NCBI GenBank assembly: GCA_013076295.1
Contig: RQOL01000906.1
Location: 434,001-498,000, forward strand
Direction: 5' to 3'
DNA length: 64,000 bases
DNA from: Sanderia malayensis
Lineage: Eukaryota > Cnidaria > Scyphozoa > Semaeostomeae > Pelagiidae
The notes beneath the pieces were generated by a model. The model did not search any database, was not told the DNA's origin, and worked only from the letters and a program-made list of their open reading frames with translations. The translations under genes and the position numbers were made by a program. Shown piece by piece: positions 1 through 11,035 of this stretch; the first letter of the stretch is position 1, and each line of letters opens with the position of its first letter.

Positions 1-802
1 ACACAGCAAAGTGCTGACGGGTTGATAAGATACATTGTTTTACGAGTGTGCTTCGCACACGTTCAATTCAATTCCTCCCACCCTCCCTGTCCTCTTTTAT
101 TATTTATTGATTTACATTATGATTTCAGTCATCATTTTGCAGTTTGACCATTCGGTTAGTACTGCCAGGTTTACCGCCCGGACAATTTGCACGGCAAATC
201 GGGACAACCGACCATAAAAGCGTATCCCTACTCAAGCAATCCGGGCCGGTAGGCTAACCGCCCAATTTCTTGAGATAACATTAATGAATATTATTGCAGA
301 TTTATACTCAGGAGGTCATTTCCGATCGATTGATATCTAATTTACCCTATTTCGGGGTAGTCGATAAAATGAAAATCCGTCTTTCTAAAAATAGTAGTAA
401 TACATTCGATCCAACAACAAAACTTCAATATGTTGAATCGACTATGATATTATGAAGGTTCCAATCTTTATTTGAGGTTAAGCAATCGTAATATCCACGT
501 AATTCTTGTTCAAAGTATAAGGGTTCAGACCGTGAAAGTCTGAAATGAGCCTCCAACAAGATGGCGTCCAAACGGCGTCACCGCCCGGGGCCTGGTTCGC
601 ACTCTAGTGTATATTATATCCTATCTCTATGGTCTACACAGACACAGACACAACATTTTTCCCCACTCACCAACATCTACTCGCTTGCGCATGCGCGTCG
701 CGAGTCAAAAATAAGTTAAACAATCATTATTGAGCAGGGTCACAATAGACTCACTACATTACGTCCCAGTGCCTCGCTCGTAACTCGGCCAGCTCACCTC
801 AT
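1..802. other. Upstream flank without a supported gene
   Basis: No open frame here continues through plausible splice sites, and no RNA gene is visible. A CAAGATGGCG motif near 558 resembles a YY1/initiator site, so an unseen promoter or first exon is possible. Nothing else supports a gene. Confidence 0.4.
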
Positions 803-2145
803 ATGAAAACAGGCACAGTGCACAAGACAGCGACTGGTATTTTGACTTCTTCATCTGAATCAAGCAATGGACAAAAAACAACAATGGGTCAAGGATTGGT
901 TCTCGCATTTGATAAATCTGCTTCGACTTACGAACTGTCCACTCCAGTAAGTTCCTACTAATTATCGTTTGGCTTATAAAGCTATCTGAAATATGGCACA
1001 AAAATCTTCAATATCGTCTCAAACTCGCTGTACGCAACGAAAGCATTGTTGACCTCGTAAATTATAATCTATAATTGTTTTTAAGAGCATTAAATTCATA
1101 TGTCCATGAATGCATCAATGAATTGCTGAATGGCATGAATTTTTTGTGGTATAGCTCGATAAAACGCCATTGGGAACCCGAGAGGCTTATTTAATGGGGG
1201 GCTTATTGACAATTTGTAGTCCTAGGGTGGGGGCTTATTTGAGGGGGCCAATTCGAGGATTTAAGGTACATTATATCAAAGCTGTAGAGTAAAAGTGACG
1301 TTATATTAGTTATAAACACCGATGATCAAGATTTACGCTATAACCTTTCTTACCTATATAGGCGAGGTGAGCATGAGGTTTCTTCGATGTTTTTGTCGGA
1401 TTTAGTGAATATTGAATATGCCTAAAACCAAGTGCCTTATAAATTGCAGATTCAATTGGAGCAAGAAGTCAGGTACTTACTTTGACCAAGCGTAAGCGCA
1501 GAGCCAGGAAACGAGACATGAGGTATGCATACAGTGAAAATACAAATGCATCATTGATTATTCAGGTTGCAAACTTATACTGAATTCTCAAATACTCCCT
1601 TTCTTTTCAGCAACCATTTGATACTAGCAGCTCCGAGACTGTGGATAACAACATTCGAGTCGTAAGTGTACTGTCACGTGAAATTTCAAACTTTCTGCGA
1701 CACCTACCGTACGACAGCGTCCCATCGTTACTGAGTTTGCAAGGACAAGCTCATGGGGTTCTCGGAGAAGCTGCATTAGAGGTACCACAACAGGCGGCCG
1801 TTGCAAATGCCAGCCACGACGGATACGACGCAGATCTTTATAATAGTCAGGCGCAAGTTGCGCGCACTGTTGGCGCAAGTTGCGCGAATGGAAAGTGCTG
1901 TAGACAATGATGTAATAGTTGTTGCCAATGCCGACGTAGACACTGTCAATCACATGGACACATCGGATCACACTCTTCTTGCCAATGGAATCTGCATAGT
2001 TGAACAAGGTGGTTCATTGAAATATCCCCAAGATTCCAAGCCAAAATCAAACATGCGCGAACTACCACAGATCGAAAATCGTGTTATTGTGGACGTTTGC
2101 GCCAGTTTCCTTGAAGAAATCCTGGATGCTGTTTGTGAAATTTGA
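803..2145 (+). CDS. Putative unrecognised gene (tentative 3-exon model)
   Basis: I do not recognise this gene. Exon 803-946 starts at an ATG, stays open for 48 codons and ends at CCA|GTAAGT. It joins in phase 0 to an exon starting at 1611 after TTCTTTTCAG. That second frame is open to 1910. A different frame, open to 2145, reads like coding sequence and ends in an acidic, amphipathic stretch (SFLEEILDAVCEI). Joining the two needs either a very short intron (for example donor at 1782 and acceptor before 1834, both phase 0) or a frameshift. The predicted protein is Ser/Thr-rich at the N-terminus, with no signal peptide or membrane segment. It could be a small fast-evolving gene or a decayed one. 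Confidence 0.35.
1185..1270. repeat. Relic of the GGGGCTTATT repeat family
   Basis: G-rich 'gggggcttattt' motifs end in 'ttcgaggatttaaggta'. This is a diverged terminus of the TIR family seen intact at 59468-59931. Confidence 0.55.
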
Positions 2146-2566
2146 AAAACAAATGGAGCGAAAGTGGGTCAAGAGAGCAGTGATGTAGAAGCTGCTTGCT
2201 CCGAATAACTTTATTATTGTTTGGCATTTGAGAATAGCATAGGGACAAAAAAGTTTAATCTTCTCAAAAGCAGGGCATCTTTTAACATACTGAGTGGTGG
2301 GGCAAATGCCCCACCAGGCCCCACTGGCTGCCCAACCACTGACTGCTGAAAGCTCGGTTTTGCCCCACCAGTGATGGGCCCTTTTGACCATAGCCACAAC
2401 TTTATTTTCATCCCTTGAAGTAGGTGAAAGAGCGGAAAGAAGAATATTTCAGTGACTATGTGTTAGCATAACTTACTGTGTTCTAAAGCTTAGGAAAATG
2501 GCACAATCCAGCACTGGCCTATCAAGAAGACTCAGAGGGGTATGTGCCCCTCTGCCTTTTTGCCCC

Positions 2567-2745
2567 AGCAGTGAAGGTGAAAGGTGAAGGTGAAATGGTG
2601 TTTTAGCGCCAGTCGCTAGGATCTCAGTAGTAGGTTAACTAATCGAGACCTCGACCCTGGCTGTGACGCTACCGTGGCTGGGCTCGAACTCTGACCACAC
2701 TGAGCTCTTGACACCACGGATCAGCTGGATTACACCACGACGCCA
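2567..2745 (-). mobile_element. tRNA-derived SINE-like element
   Basis: Read on the minus strand, a TGGTGTAATCCAG stretch (A-box-like) is followed about 50 bases later by AGAGTTCGAGCCC (B-box-like, 2680-2692). The element ends toward 2567 in a short (CACCTT)-type repeat, as many SINE tails do. It lies in the spacer between the unrecognised gene and the 3' end of NUDT22. No family name is claimed. Confidence 0.5.
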
Positions 2746-3247
2746 CAGCACACACAGCAGTAAAGAAACCTTAAAAGATGCCCTGCTCAAAAGTATAAAG
2801 AGAGTTTGAAATACGCAATAATATGAAAAAACATAATTAATATTCAAGGTTAAAAGATGCAAAGTTGAAGCCGAAAATACCCAGTGGCATTTCTCTAGCA
2901 CTCTGTCGCCAATAGTTAAGCTCTTGTAGAATTCCCTTGCGGGGGAGGGGTGTATATCAGGTCCCACCCATGGCTGTGAGCAGTTTTATATTAAGGTATT
3001 ATCGCACCCACCTTTAAAATACGTCATTCTTACACCCGAAGAGCAAACTATCTTAATGTAAAAGCTCCCCAAATAAGGATTGATATGGGATGCAGTTCTT
3101 TTTTCCAATGATGCAATTTTCGAATGTGATAACAGCATCAATTGTGAAGGTTATTTTAGAGCTTTTGTCAAGTATGGCTGAACTGAAGGCATAATATATC
3201 ACTCTCGTGTTTAATTACATCATACACAGACACTTTACATTTATACA

Positions 3248-4780
3248 TCAAGTAGCGAATGGCTGATTAAAAGCTTTAGAATAAAGATACAATGTTGCTT
3301 TCCCGCATGGGCTCAAGTCACCAAATAACTCTTTCAATTGATCAGCAGAACTAGTCACCAAATCCTATTAGAAATACAATACTTGCTGTACAACTATTTC
3401 TGATTTATGTGTGTGGTATAAAAGATTTACATGGAATATGGGTAATTGTGTAACAGTTTACTCACTTGTTTTTTAACGAAGAAGATTTCTGTGCTTTCAT
3501 ATGCTTCTGGGCCACCTTCATTGTAAAGCTCTTGAATTCTTGCTTTAGTGAGATCACAGCTAAAAATGTATAATTTTAAATAAACAGTTATTTGAAAAAC
3601 AAGGTACAACACCCAGAGTGGCCTGTCCTCTAATATTTGCAAGAGACAATATTAGAATTTATATCTATAAACACTAACTTGATAAGAAATGATGCATGTG
3701 GTTTTCCTCCATTAGTGCAATTCCTTAGAAGCCCAAGCAACAGTGGCCATTTTAGTGATGTCTCTGGGATATTGATCTGCAATCGACATAAACAAATAAC
3801 AGGAAAATACTTGTTGTGTTATCTGAGCAAATCAATCAATAATAAGAAGTGTAATAGGTATTTGTATTTGTATTGTCACACAGATACACATAGATATATA
3901 AAGTTTAATGTTACAAGCAGTTGCTACCTCATCTCTAACTTCTCTGATCATTGAATGAAACATTTCATACACAACATCTTTGTCAGCAGTTTTCTCCAAG
4001 TCAATCTTTTGCACACCAATTTTCTTGGCCATTTCCTAAGTGAACGGAATGAAGAGTTGATTCAGTGCTTTCATAATCTGAATTTGATGCCTGAATCTTA
4101 GCAGGTTTCCTGGGGGTACACATAAAAAATGCTGAAACTTGTAATTTAGTTTCGCATTGCCTTACAAAAAGGGGTGTAAAAGGTCAGGTCAGAAAAGGTT
4201 TTTAGTTAGATAAATAAACATTTTAGTGATGTCTCTGGGACATTTTAGTGATGTCAGTTTTTAGAATAATGTATAAAAATAGAAACATTGTTACACTTGG
4301 TTCTGAATGACCTCCCGGAAAATCAGTCATCCCTTTCTCTTCAGCAACTTCTTGACTTCTTTTGACAAGCACGAGGTAGTCATCAATCGTCACAACAATG
4401 GCCCCGACACCAAGTGCATCCGACAGACATACTTGCTTATCAACGTTTAATTTTTTTAAACCATATTCAATAAATCTATCAATATTTGGGCTCATGTTCG
4501 TACCAATATAATCCTTGTAACATGTCAAACCTATTTTAACATTTATCTGTTGCTCTGAAATGATATCAACAGAGTGAAGCCTAAACTTGTCAGCGTTGTA
4601 CAAAATTTCTAGCTCGTTTGAAAATTTCTCCCAATTTTCCTCGATAAGATAATCCAAATCTGGGATGATTTTTCTATTGTAAATACTCGAGCAGGTAACA
4701 TGGACATTTTTCATCTCGCATCCACCAGTTTCATTGCAGTAGAGGATCACACAGTCGTGATTTTTACAAAATCCTTCCAT
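3248..4780 (-). CDS. NUDT22: Nudix hydrolase NUDT22 (UDP-sugar pyrophosphatase-like)
   Basis: Five minus-strand exons (4780-4295, 4035-3928, 3776-3679, 3559-3466, 3364-3248) join in frame to 300 aa; human NUDT22 is about 303 aa. Diagnostic stretches are KFRLHS, GLTCYKDYIGTN, DALGVGAIVVT, FPGGHSEPS, SMIREVRDE and GGPEAYESTEIFFV. As in the family, the Nudix box is non-canonical: an insertion separates GGHSEP from REVRDE, and it falls at an exon junction. The C-terminal exon carries LSPCGKATLYLYSKAF, matching the family's C-terminal segment. NUDT22 in mammals hydrolyses UDP-glucose/galactose to UMP plus sugar-1-phosphate with Mg2+; that activity is inferred here. The ATG at 4780 is the first in frame. 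The gene is head to head with the VOPP1-like gene. Confidence 0.93.
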
Positions 4781-4976
4781 CGCCAAAATGTGTTCTTTTT
4801 TTCTTCCCCTTCCGCCATATGTTCTCTTTTACTGTTTCACTTCCACGAATCCAAACAACAAATCTCGTCTTGGAATCGAGAATTACCATTACGTCATAAA
4901 AAATTTTGTATTGGTTTTGGTTTGCAGTTTCTCTGTCTGCTGTTGTTCTGTCTTTCGCAATCAAATCGTCCTAAAA
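4781..4976. promoter_or_regulatory. Shared bidirectional promoter region, NUDT22 / VOPP1-like
   Basis: Only 196 bp separate the two diverging start codons, so both 5'UTRs and core promoters must fit in or overlap this segment, unless an untranslated first exon lies further out. No clear TATA box is positioned for either gene. Confidence 0.55.
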
Positions 4977-7328
4977 ATGGATCCTTTTGCAAATCTTCGC
5001 TGGTACTTGTTCGTATTATTTGGCTCCCTTTTCTTGAAATTAGTAAGCATCTTATATTGTATTTAAATTAAAGAATTTGTGTGCTATGGCACATTTATTA
5101 GTTTTTTCGGGTTCAGCCATAATTGAGGCTTCCCGATTTTCCTAAGATATTGACCATGTCGTTTGACTTCCCGCACCTTTCTAAATCTGATTTCTAAATT
5201 TTCAGGCCTCTGCAGATGACTTTTATAACGATTGCTATAGCTTCGAGTAAGTACATGAGCTCAGGAATTTTACGTCAATGGTTTCAAATTTATCCCCTGT
5301 CTATAAGTGACTCGAGGAGAGGAATACAGTGGAATCCCGCTATCACGAACTCTGTAGGGACCGAGAAAATAATTCGCAATAGCGGGAGTTCGTTATACAG
5401 AAGGGACATTTTTTTATGAAGAACTACTTCCCAGAATCCAAGGGACCGGAGTTTTAGTTCGTAATAGCGGGAAGTTCGTTATAAACGGGGTTCGTTATAG
5501 CGGGATTCCACTGTATAGTCATTTCAAATATATATTTTATTTTACTCAATCTCAGGTGCACTGGCGTTGAGTATTGTTGCGGCTATCACGTTTGCTGCAC
5601 AGACTTCGCACAACTGTGGTATGTCTGGTGAGTATGCTTGCAAATGCACTTTTTAAATCAGACTTGATTCTTCTGTTATAGTGTGATCTTCAAGTCTCCA
5701 AGCAACAAAGTGTGTTTTGATATGTTTCATACTGAAAACTGAATTCTACTGTATATATTTTTTATAATGAACCCCTTTACACGTTTTTTTTTGTATAAGA
5801 AGCCAGTGTATAAGAAACCTATTTCTAGACACCCTAAAATTTGAGAAATTTTTAGAACTACAAGGAAACATTTAAGAAAGATGAGAAATTTCAACACGTT
5901 TTTCCTTTACGGATTTAGCATACACGTTTTTTATTTTATAAGAAACCTGGCTAAAGCTTCACCGGTGAAAGCTTCTTAATTTTAGGGCATTTTTGGACAC
6001 ATTTTACTAGTAAAAGTTTCTTAAAAGTTTCTTAATTGGATATTTGAAAAAATGCTCGCATAGAATCAAAAACCTCGGAAAACAAGTGAAAAGTAAGGTT
6101 AGGCTGGAAAATCGATTTAATACAGTTGTTTATCTAAAATTAACCAATAAGCATCATATCTACTCCATTGATATTGATATTACCATGCACAGTGGTTATT
6201 TTTCGTATTTCAAACAAGAATAAAAAATTGAAAAATTTCTTAGCGATTTTTCATTTACCATTAGAAGTTTCTTAGATTTTTTGCCCTTTTACCAGTGAGT
6301 TTCTTATAAAGCGGGGTCTTATATATAAAAATGTGAATGTCAACTACAGAAAGTATGTTTTATGTGCTAAGCATAACATTGTCTGCTCCGCATGACAGTT
6401 TTTCGCATTGACGATTTTTCTTTGTTATAATACTAATATTTTGCTACATCCACGTTTTTTTCTTTGTTTTCACTGCAACTTTTTTTCATTAAATTAAGAA
6501 ACTTCTAAGAAACTGCTAGAACTAAAATGTGGCTAAAAATTAGAAACTTTTACTACAATGCCTTGAGCCAGGTTTCTTGTAAAAAAAACGTGTGTACCAC
6601 ATGCAGAGGGCCCATAAATTTAAAGGATTTATCCTAATAAAGACAAAGTCCTTAAGGACCTTTTCAAAATTGAATAATTTTATCACGGTGAATAAGTGAG
6701 AATCCTGCATGTGCCAACCATTTGCAGTCTTGATTAACATTATACTTTTTCATTAAACTTTTTTCATGCCTGCCTTGTTGGCTTTGTTGCTTTTGCCACA
6801 ATCTTAAGCAAAGTTTTGGTTTTAAAACCTTTTCTTGTATCTATGCTTTTGTTACTAAATGTTCAGTCAAAGTTATACTACAATTTGGTCAAAACAGGTC
6901 TTGGAGCTTTAAGAACTAAGGCTTGGTGTAGGCTCTTTTACAAAAATAGCATGTAATGCAGAGATGATGCAGAATTATTTTCAAGAAAAAATAAAGTGAG
7001 ATGCATCTTTTGATATTTTAGGATGATGATTATTCTGTTTGTGATCTTCATAATCTGTCTCATAACATGTTGCTGTGTGAGACAGAGAAGAAATGGTGCA
7101 GTTCTTCAAGGTGCTACAATCATTCGTCAGGCCCCTCCTCGCCCAGTACACACAACAACAATTGTTCATGCTGAGCAACAGCAGCCAATTGTCTATGGGC
7201 CTCCTACGTCTATGTATGGAGCCACTGCAGGACACCAACAGCCATACGCTCCGGCCCCACCACCAGCATACTATCCTCCACCACAACAAACGACTAAAAC
7301 TGCAAGTGCCCCGTACTATAATCAATAA
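4977..7328 (+). CDS. VOPP1: VOPP1/WBP1L-like single-pass membrane protein
   Basis: Exons 4977-5042, 5206-5246, 5556-5627 and 7022-7328 join in frame to 161 aa (human VOPP1 172 aa). The N-terminus is a signal peptide (LRWYLFVLFGSLFLKLASA). A Cys-rich lumenal segment follows, with YCCGYHVCC and then QLWYVW, matching the CCGSRCC...LWYFW core of human VOPP1. Next come one transmembrane helix (MMIILFVIFIICLITCCCV), basic residues (RQRR) and a Pro/Gln/Tyr-rich cytosolic tail with APAPPPAYYPP-type motifs that could bind WW domains. VOPP1 is a lysosomal/endosomal protein that sequesters WWOX in mammals; that role is only inferred here. VOPP1, WBP1 and WBP1L are related and I cannot choose firmly. Introns 2 and 3 contain transposons. 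Confidence 0.8.
5325..5515. mobile_element. TA-flanked MITE in intron 2 of the VOPP1-like gene
   Basis: The ends are inverted copies: TACAGTGGAATCCCGCTAT on the left and its complement, ATAGCGGGATTCCACTGTA, on the right. The interior repeats 'aattcgc/gttcgttat..agcggga' motifs. At 191 bp with no ORF, it fits a Tc1/mariner/pogo-type MITE using TA target sites. Confidence 0.8.
5779..6593. mobile_element. ACACG...CGTGT TIR element carrying a nested insertion
   Basis: The ends are inverted (acacgtttttttt..ataagaa and ttcttgtaaaaaaaacgtgt). The element is about 815 bp and lies in intron 3 of the VOPP1-like gene. It shares both flanks with the shorter element at 57613-58020 and differs mainly by one block, 5921-6335. 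There is no coding capacity. AAGAAACTTTTAGAACTA-type motifs repeat near both ends. Confidence 0.75.
5921..6335. mobile_element. Nested insertion inside the ACACG element
   Basis: At 57613-58020 the text runs directly from 'gatttagca' to 'aatgtcaac'. Here the same two strings are separated by 415 bp. The block begins TACACGTTTTTTA, followed by ATAAGAAACC, and ends with diverged reverse sequence (GTTTCTTATAAAG..ATGTG). This is consistent with a related element inserted into an older copy. Confidence 0.7.
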
Positions 7329-7840
7329 ACGATTTTGATTTTTGCAACTAAAATGTTGCAAGGTATCTATGTATTGCAGATTGTACTTTACTAAACTTGT
7401 ACGAAGATTAATATAGTATTATAAAGTCAGAAAAATGTCTTTTAATTTATGGCAATGATAATTCTGCAACTTAATTTTATACATGTTGTATGCAACTGAT
7501 TAATTTTGCATGCATCCTACTTTTTTGAGATGGTAGCTTTGCAACTCGCAAATTTCCTTTCATGAAATAAATAAAATCAATTGTATATTCGATATAATAG
7601 ATTAGATGAATAGAGAATTTATTAAGAAACAATTGTCTTTTTCCTTCTTTACAAAACTTTTGTTTCCTAAAACAATGCAGAAGACGCTTGAAATTGTTTC
7701 ACGCGTTGTGGTGACGTCATTAAAATGCGTTTCTTTTCTTGCTTTCTGTTTCCTGTTCAAATCCTTTTACACGACGAGAGCATTTTTACAAGATTTCAGA
7801 TTTGCCGGCGAGGGAAATCTATCGATTCAACTTTCTAGCA
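7329..7840. other. Spacer between VOPP1-like and SGPP genes, with poly(A) signal
   Basis: This holds the VOPP1-like 3'UTR, with overlapping AATAAA signals at 7566-7575, then the SGPP promoter/5'UTR. The SGPP frame is open upstream of the chosen ATG to about 7739, but no earlier in-frame ATG was favoured. Confidence 0.5.
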
Positions 7841-9669
7841 ATGTCTGAAATGCTGAAAAACCTCGCGGATCCAAACTATGTCGTAAAGTTTCAAACTCTT
7901 TGCGGTCTGAAAAGAGGAAACTCATCCACCACCCTCAAAGAAGAGTACCTTGATAGCGTCAGGCGACAAAGTGAAGATGATGGCCTAACTCGAAGGAAGG
8001 TTGCCGCCCACAAAAGTTCTGAAGAAAGTGAAGCTGCATGTGAGGAAAAAGAAGTCATCAATGGCGCTAATATTTATGGTGACGATTCACTGACAAGAGA
8101 GTCATTTTCAAATCAACCAGAAGGAGAGCTACTTTACAATCGATATATTCATTCGCTGTATTTCTTTGGCTCTGGCCTTGGCGACGAGATATTTTATCTC
8201 ACGTTCTTCCCCCTTCTTTTCTGGAATTGGGATGAATACATCATGCGAAGACTTGTTGTTCTCTGGGTTTTTGGAATGTATATAGGTCAAGGTTTGAAGG
8301 ATGTATTAAGATGGCCTCGCCCACCGTCGCCACCAGTTATTGTTGTTGAAAAGAAGTATGAGAGTGAATATGGTATGCCATCCACGCATGCCATAGTTGG
8401 ATCCATTGTACCATTCTCTTTGGTCTTCTTCAGTTATGGTAGATATGAGGTATACAAAAACACTTTTACACTTCAAGTGGTGCACATTTCGTCCTGTAAA
8501 CAGCCAAATTCTGGTATAAGAAGTATAGCCTAGCCTTTATGTAAACAAGTCTTTCTTTCTTGTTTTCAGTATCCTTGGCAGGCTGGTCTTGCTTTTTTCA
8601 TCTTCTGGTGTGGCCTTGTCTGTCTCAGCAGAATATACATGGGAGTGCATTCATTTCAGGTACAGATTCTGTATATTCTATAGCTATCTATCAATTCTGT
8701 ATAAATATATGTTGGTCAACTCTGTATAGTTTGAACCCAATTTGAACAAGCTTTGTCTTGTCAAAATAAATTCTTTGTCACTGCAAGGGTTTATCACAAA
8801 CCAATCCTTGCTAAACAAACCTTTATATAATTTGATCTTTTTGTAATTAATGTGCCATCTAGATGCTTGAGCTTCATAGAGTCAACTGACATTTTCATGA
8901 AAGGAAACATTAGATAAATGCATGGACTATTGAATTGATTTATTTTATGCTCTTTAAATTTATATCTAATTTATAATTTCTAATTTAATTTTTTTCAAGA
9001 TTATTATTATTATTATTATATCCAATTTATATTTTATTCCGTTTAATTGATATATTTTAATGCTTTTTTATTTATAGTTGCTTCAAAAAGTTGAAATATT
9101 TTTTCCAGGACATCGTTGGTGGCCTGTGTGTCGCTGTTATGGTAATAGCGATTTGCTTGCCATTTTTAGCTGACGGATCTGAATACATGCTTCAGAATCC
9201 ATTCACAGGTATTTACTTGTTTCTTGGCTCCGCTGGACTGGTAATCATGTATCCATCGTGTGATAAATGGACCAGAGCTAGAGGTGATACAACCAGAATC
9301 CTCTGTGGTGGCACAGGAGCACTAATTGCTGGATGGGTAACATTCTATGTTGACAAGACCCCAATTCCAGATCCATACGAGGGTGCTCCCTATACCCTGC
9401 TTCCAAGTTCATTCAATTTCACTGTGTCGGTTTTTACCATCAGCCTGCTCAGATTTGTCATTGGTATAATGATAATTATTCCTGTCAAGTTGATCTTTTC
9501 ATTTGTAATCAAGAAGATTCTGAAATTATTTGTTCCAAATTCTGAAGAGACACTTGACAAGAAGCTGTTTGTTGAACTGACATACATATTTTTCACCTAC
9601 ACAGCCGTGGGGTTTGCAGCTGTTTATGTTGCACCACTAACATTCAATTATTTCAATTTAAAGCACTGA
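7841..9669 (+). CDS. SGPP: Sphingosine-1-phosphate phosphatase (SGPP1/2-like)
   Basis: Exons 7841-8449, 8570-8659 and 9109-9669 join in frame to 419 aa, close to the vertebrate SGPP length. All three lipid-phosphatase (PAP2) motifs are present: KDVLRWPRP (KX6RP), GMPSTHA (PSxH) and SRIYMGVHSFQD (SRX5HX3D), with both catalytic histidines. The N-terminal KFQTLCGL and YIHSLYFFGSGLGDEIFY are SGPP-like. Several hydrophobic segments follow to the C-terminus, consistent with a multipass ER membrane enzyme. The family dephosphorylates sphingosine-1-phosphate to sphingosine at the ER. The start at 7841 (MSEMLKNL) places the conserved N-terminus about 15 residues in. SGPP1 and SGPP2 cannot be told apart. 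Confidence 0.92.
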
Positions 9670-10209
9670 TTGGCATTATCATTTCAGTATAATATGTCTT
9701 ACATTACATATGGATTAATATCCAGAGAAAACATTACTAATGCTACCTTTTCTGGTTCAACTGATATATTCTTTATTACTAATCTTAATGGTTTACTTAA
9801 TTTAATTTAATTGTTTTGTGTGTAGTGCAAATCCCTTTTATAGTTTCAGTATTCACCAGACAGAATATTCCTTAACCAGATAATTTCTAGAGATCTTTTT
9901 GCTACTTTTTGAAGAACAATATTTTCTTCTGGCACATTTCAAGGATTAATTGTGTGTTTTGTTCAATTTTATAACACAATAGTTGATCTCATGTGGTAGG
10001 CACATAGGGCTCAAGGAAATAAATTTTGCAGAACATAGTAAAAGATAACATAAACATAAACTGTATCCAAATATCCAAGCAGGCAATTTAGAATATTAGG
10101 GCAAGATTACTTTCTTTCTGGAGTAATCTTCCTGATAAATCTAGGTCATGGAGTTTTTAGTTATATATAGATCACTTTTAAGATAGTCAGATTAATTAGC
10201 ATGCACTTA
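9670..10209. other. Convergent 3' spacer, SGPP (+) / COMMD1 (-)
   Basis: The two stop codons face each other across 540 bp of AT-rich sequence. A plus-strand AATAAA at 10018-10023 could end SGPP transcripts. In that case the SGPP 3'UTR would approach the COMMD1 3'UTR. No ORF or repeat is recognised. Confidence 0.45.
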
Positions 10210-10877
10210 TCAATTGTTAGCAAGCAAAGTAATTTTCTCTTTAATTGTTTGAAATTTGTTCAATGTGTCATCAAGTTGTGTTGCATTGATTTCAAATATC
10301 ATCTTTTCTGTTTTCTGAAAGAGAAAAATCACACAATCTTATGGACCATTGCTTAATAGCTTTTCACTGGACATTGAGAGTTTTGAAGCTAGAAAGTAAC
10401 ATAGAAAAATAAGCATAGATTAACCTTATCTTGTTTTTCAATTTCTAGTTCATAAATAGCAACAGCTGCATTGATATGGTTGACATCTTTTGAATGAGTT
10501 TTGTAATCTATTCTCCAATTACTCTGCTTCAACCTATTGCCAAACGTACTTCGCTCAACCATGACATTGTGAACTTTGCTCTTGTGATTCTTCCAGAATC
10601 TAGCAATAGCAGCAGCTTGGTCTTCTTTTATCGCCTTATCCTTCCTTTGCATTTGAGAGGTTAAAAATGCTTCAAGTTGCCTGAAATCCATGTCTGAACT
10701 CACAATTGCTTGCATTATATTTGCAAATTTCTTTATCAATGCCTCAAATTCAGCTTGTTCCGTATCAGGGAATAGTTCACTGTGTAAAAACTCGTTCGTT
10801 ATTTCTTCTTCATTGTAATATTCTCTCTTTGCCAAACCATTTAGTAAGCCCAATACATTTTTGTCAATCGCCGCCAT
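10210..10877 (-). CDS. COMMD1: COMM domain-containing protein 1
   Basis: Two minus-strand exons, 10877-10425 and 10314-10210, join in phase 0 to 185 aa (human 190 aa). The N-terminal helical domain has LLNGLAKREYYNEEEI and SSDMDFRQLEAFLTSQ, matching the human SADMDFNQLEAFLTAQ. DQAAAIARFWKNHKSKVHNVM is followed by the COMM domain (SNWRIDYKTHSK...VAIYELEIEKQDK). The last exon supplies the C-terminal helix. COMMD1 is part of the COMMD/CCDC22/CCDC93 (Commander) endosomal recycling machinery and affects NF-kB and copper transporter handling in mammals. The start codon lies 158 bp from that of EXOC5 on the other strand, implying a shared promoter. Confidence 0.93.
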
Positions 10878-11035
10878 TACTTCGACCTACAGAAACAAGG
10901 AAGTATTTCTGCGGAGGAGGAGGGTAAGAATAAAGGTGGGCGGTATTTTGCTTTCTGTCTTTCTCATTTTGTTGTTATCATGAAAATGGCGGAAGCAGAA
11001 TAAGTTTCACAGCCACAAAAGCCCACCTCCTCAAG
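10878..11035. promoter_or_regulatory. Shared bidirectional promoter region, COMMD1 / EXOC5
   Basis: Start codons diverge across 158 bp. The interval contains AAAATGGCGGAA (YY1/ETS-like) and a short upstream reading frame facing EXOC5. No TATA box is evident. Confidence 0.55.
10980..11003 (+). other. Possible 7-codon upstream ORF before EXOC5
   Basis: ATG AAA ATG GCG GAA GCA GAA TAA lies 33 nt before the EXOC5 start. It would be translated only if transcription starts upstream of 10980, which the sequence does not tell. Confidence 0.35.

Noticed and set aside
1624..2007. 127-codon open frame on the minus strand
   Set aside because: It overlaps the better-supported plus-strand exon model and has no splice continuity or recognisable motif.
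2635..2967. 110-codon minus-strand frame
   Set aside because: It runs through the tRNA-derived SINE, so it is repeat-encoded noise.
7739..7840. N-terminal extension of the SGPP frame
   Set aside because: It lacks resemblance to SGPP N-termini. The ATG at 7841 gives the expected length.
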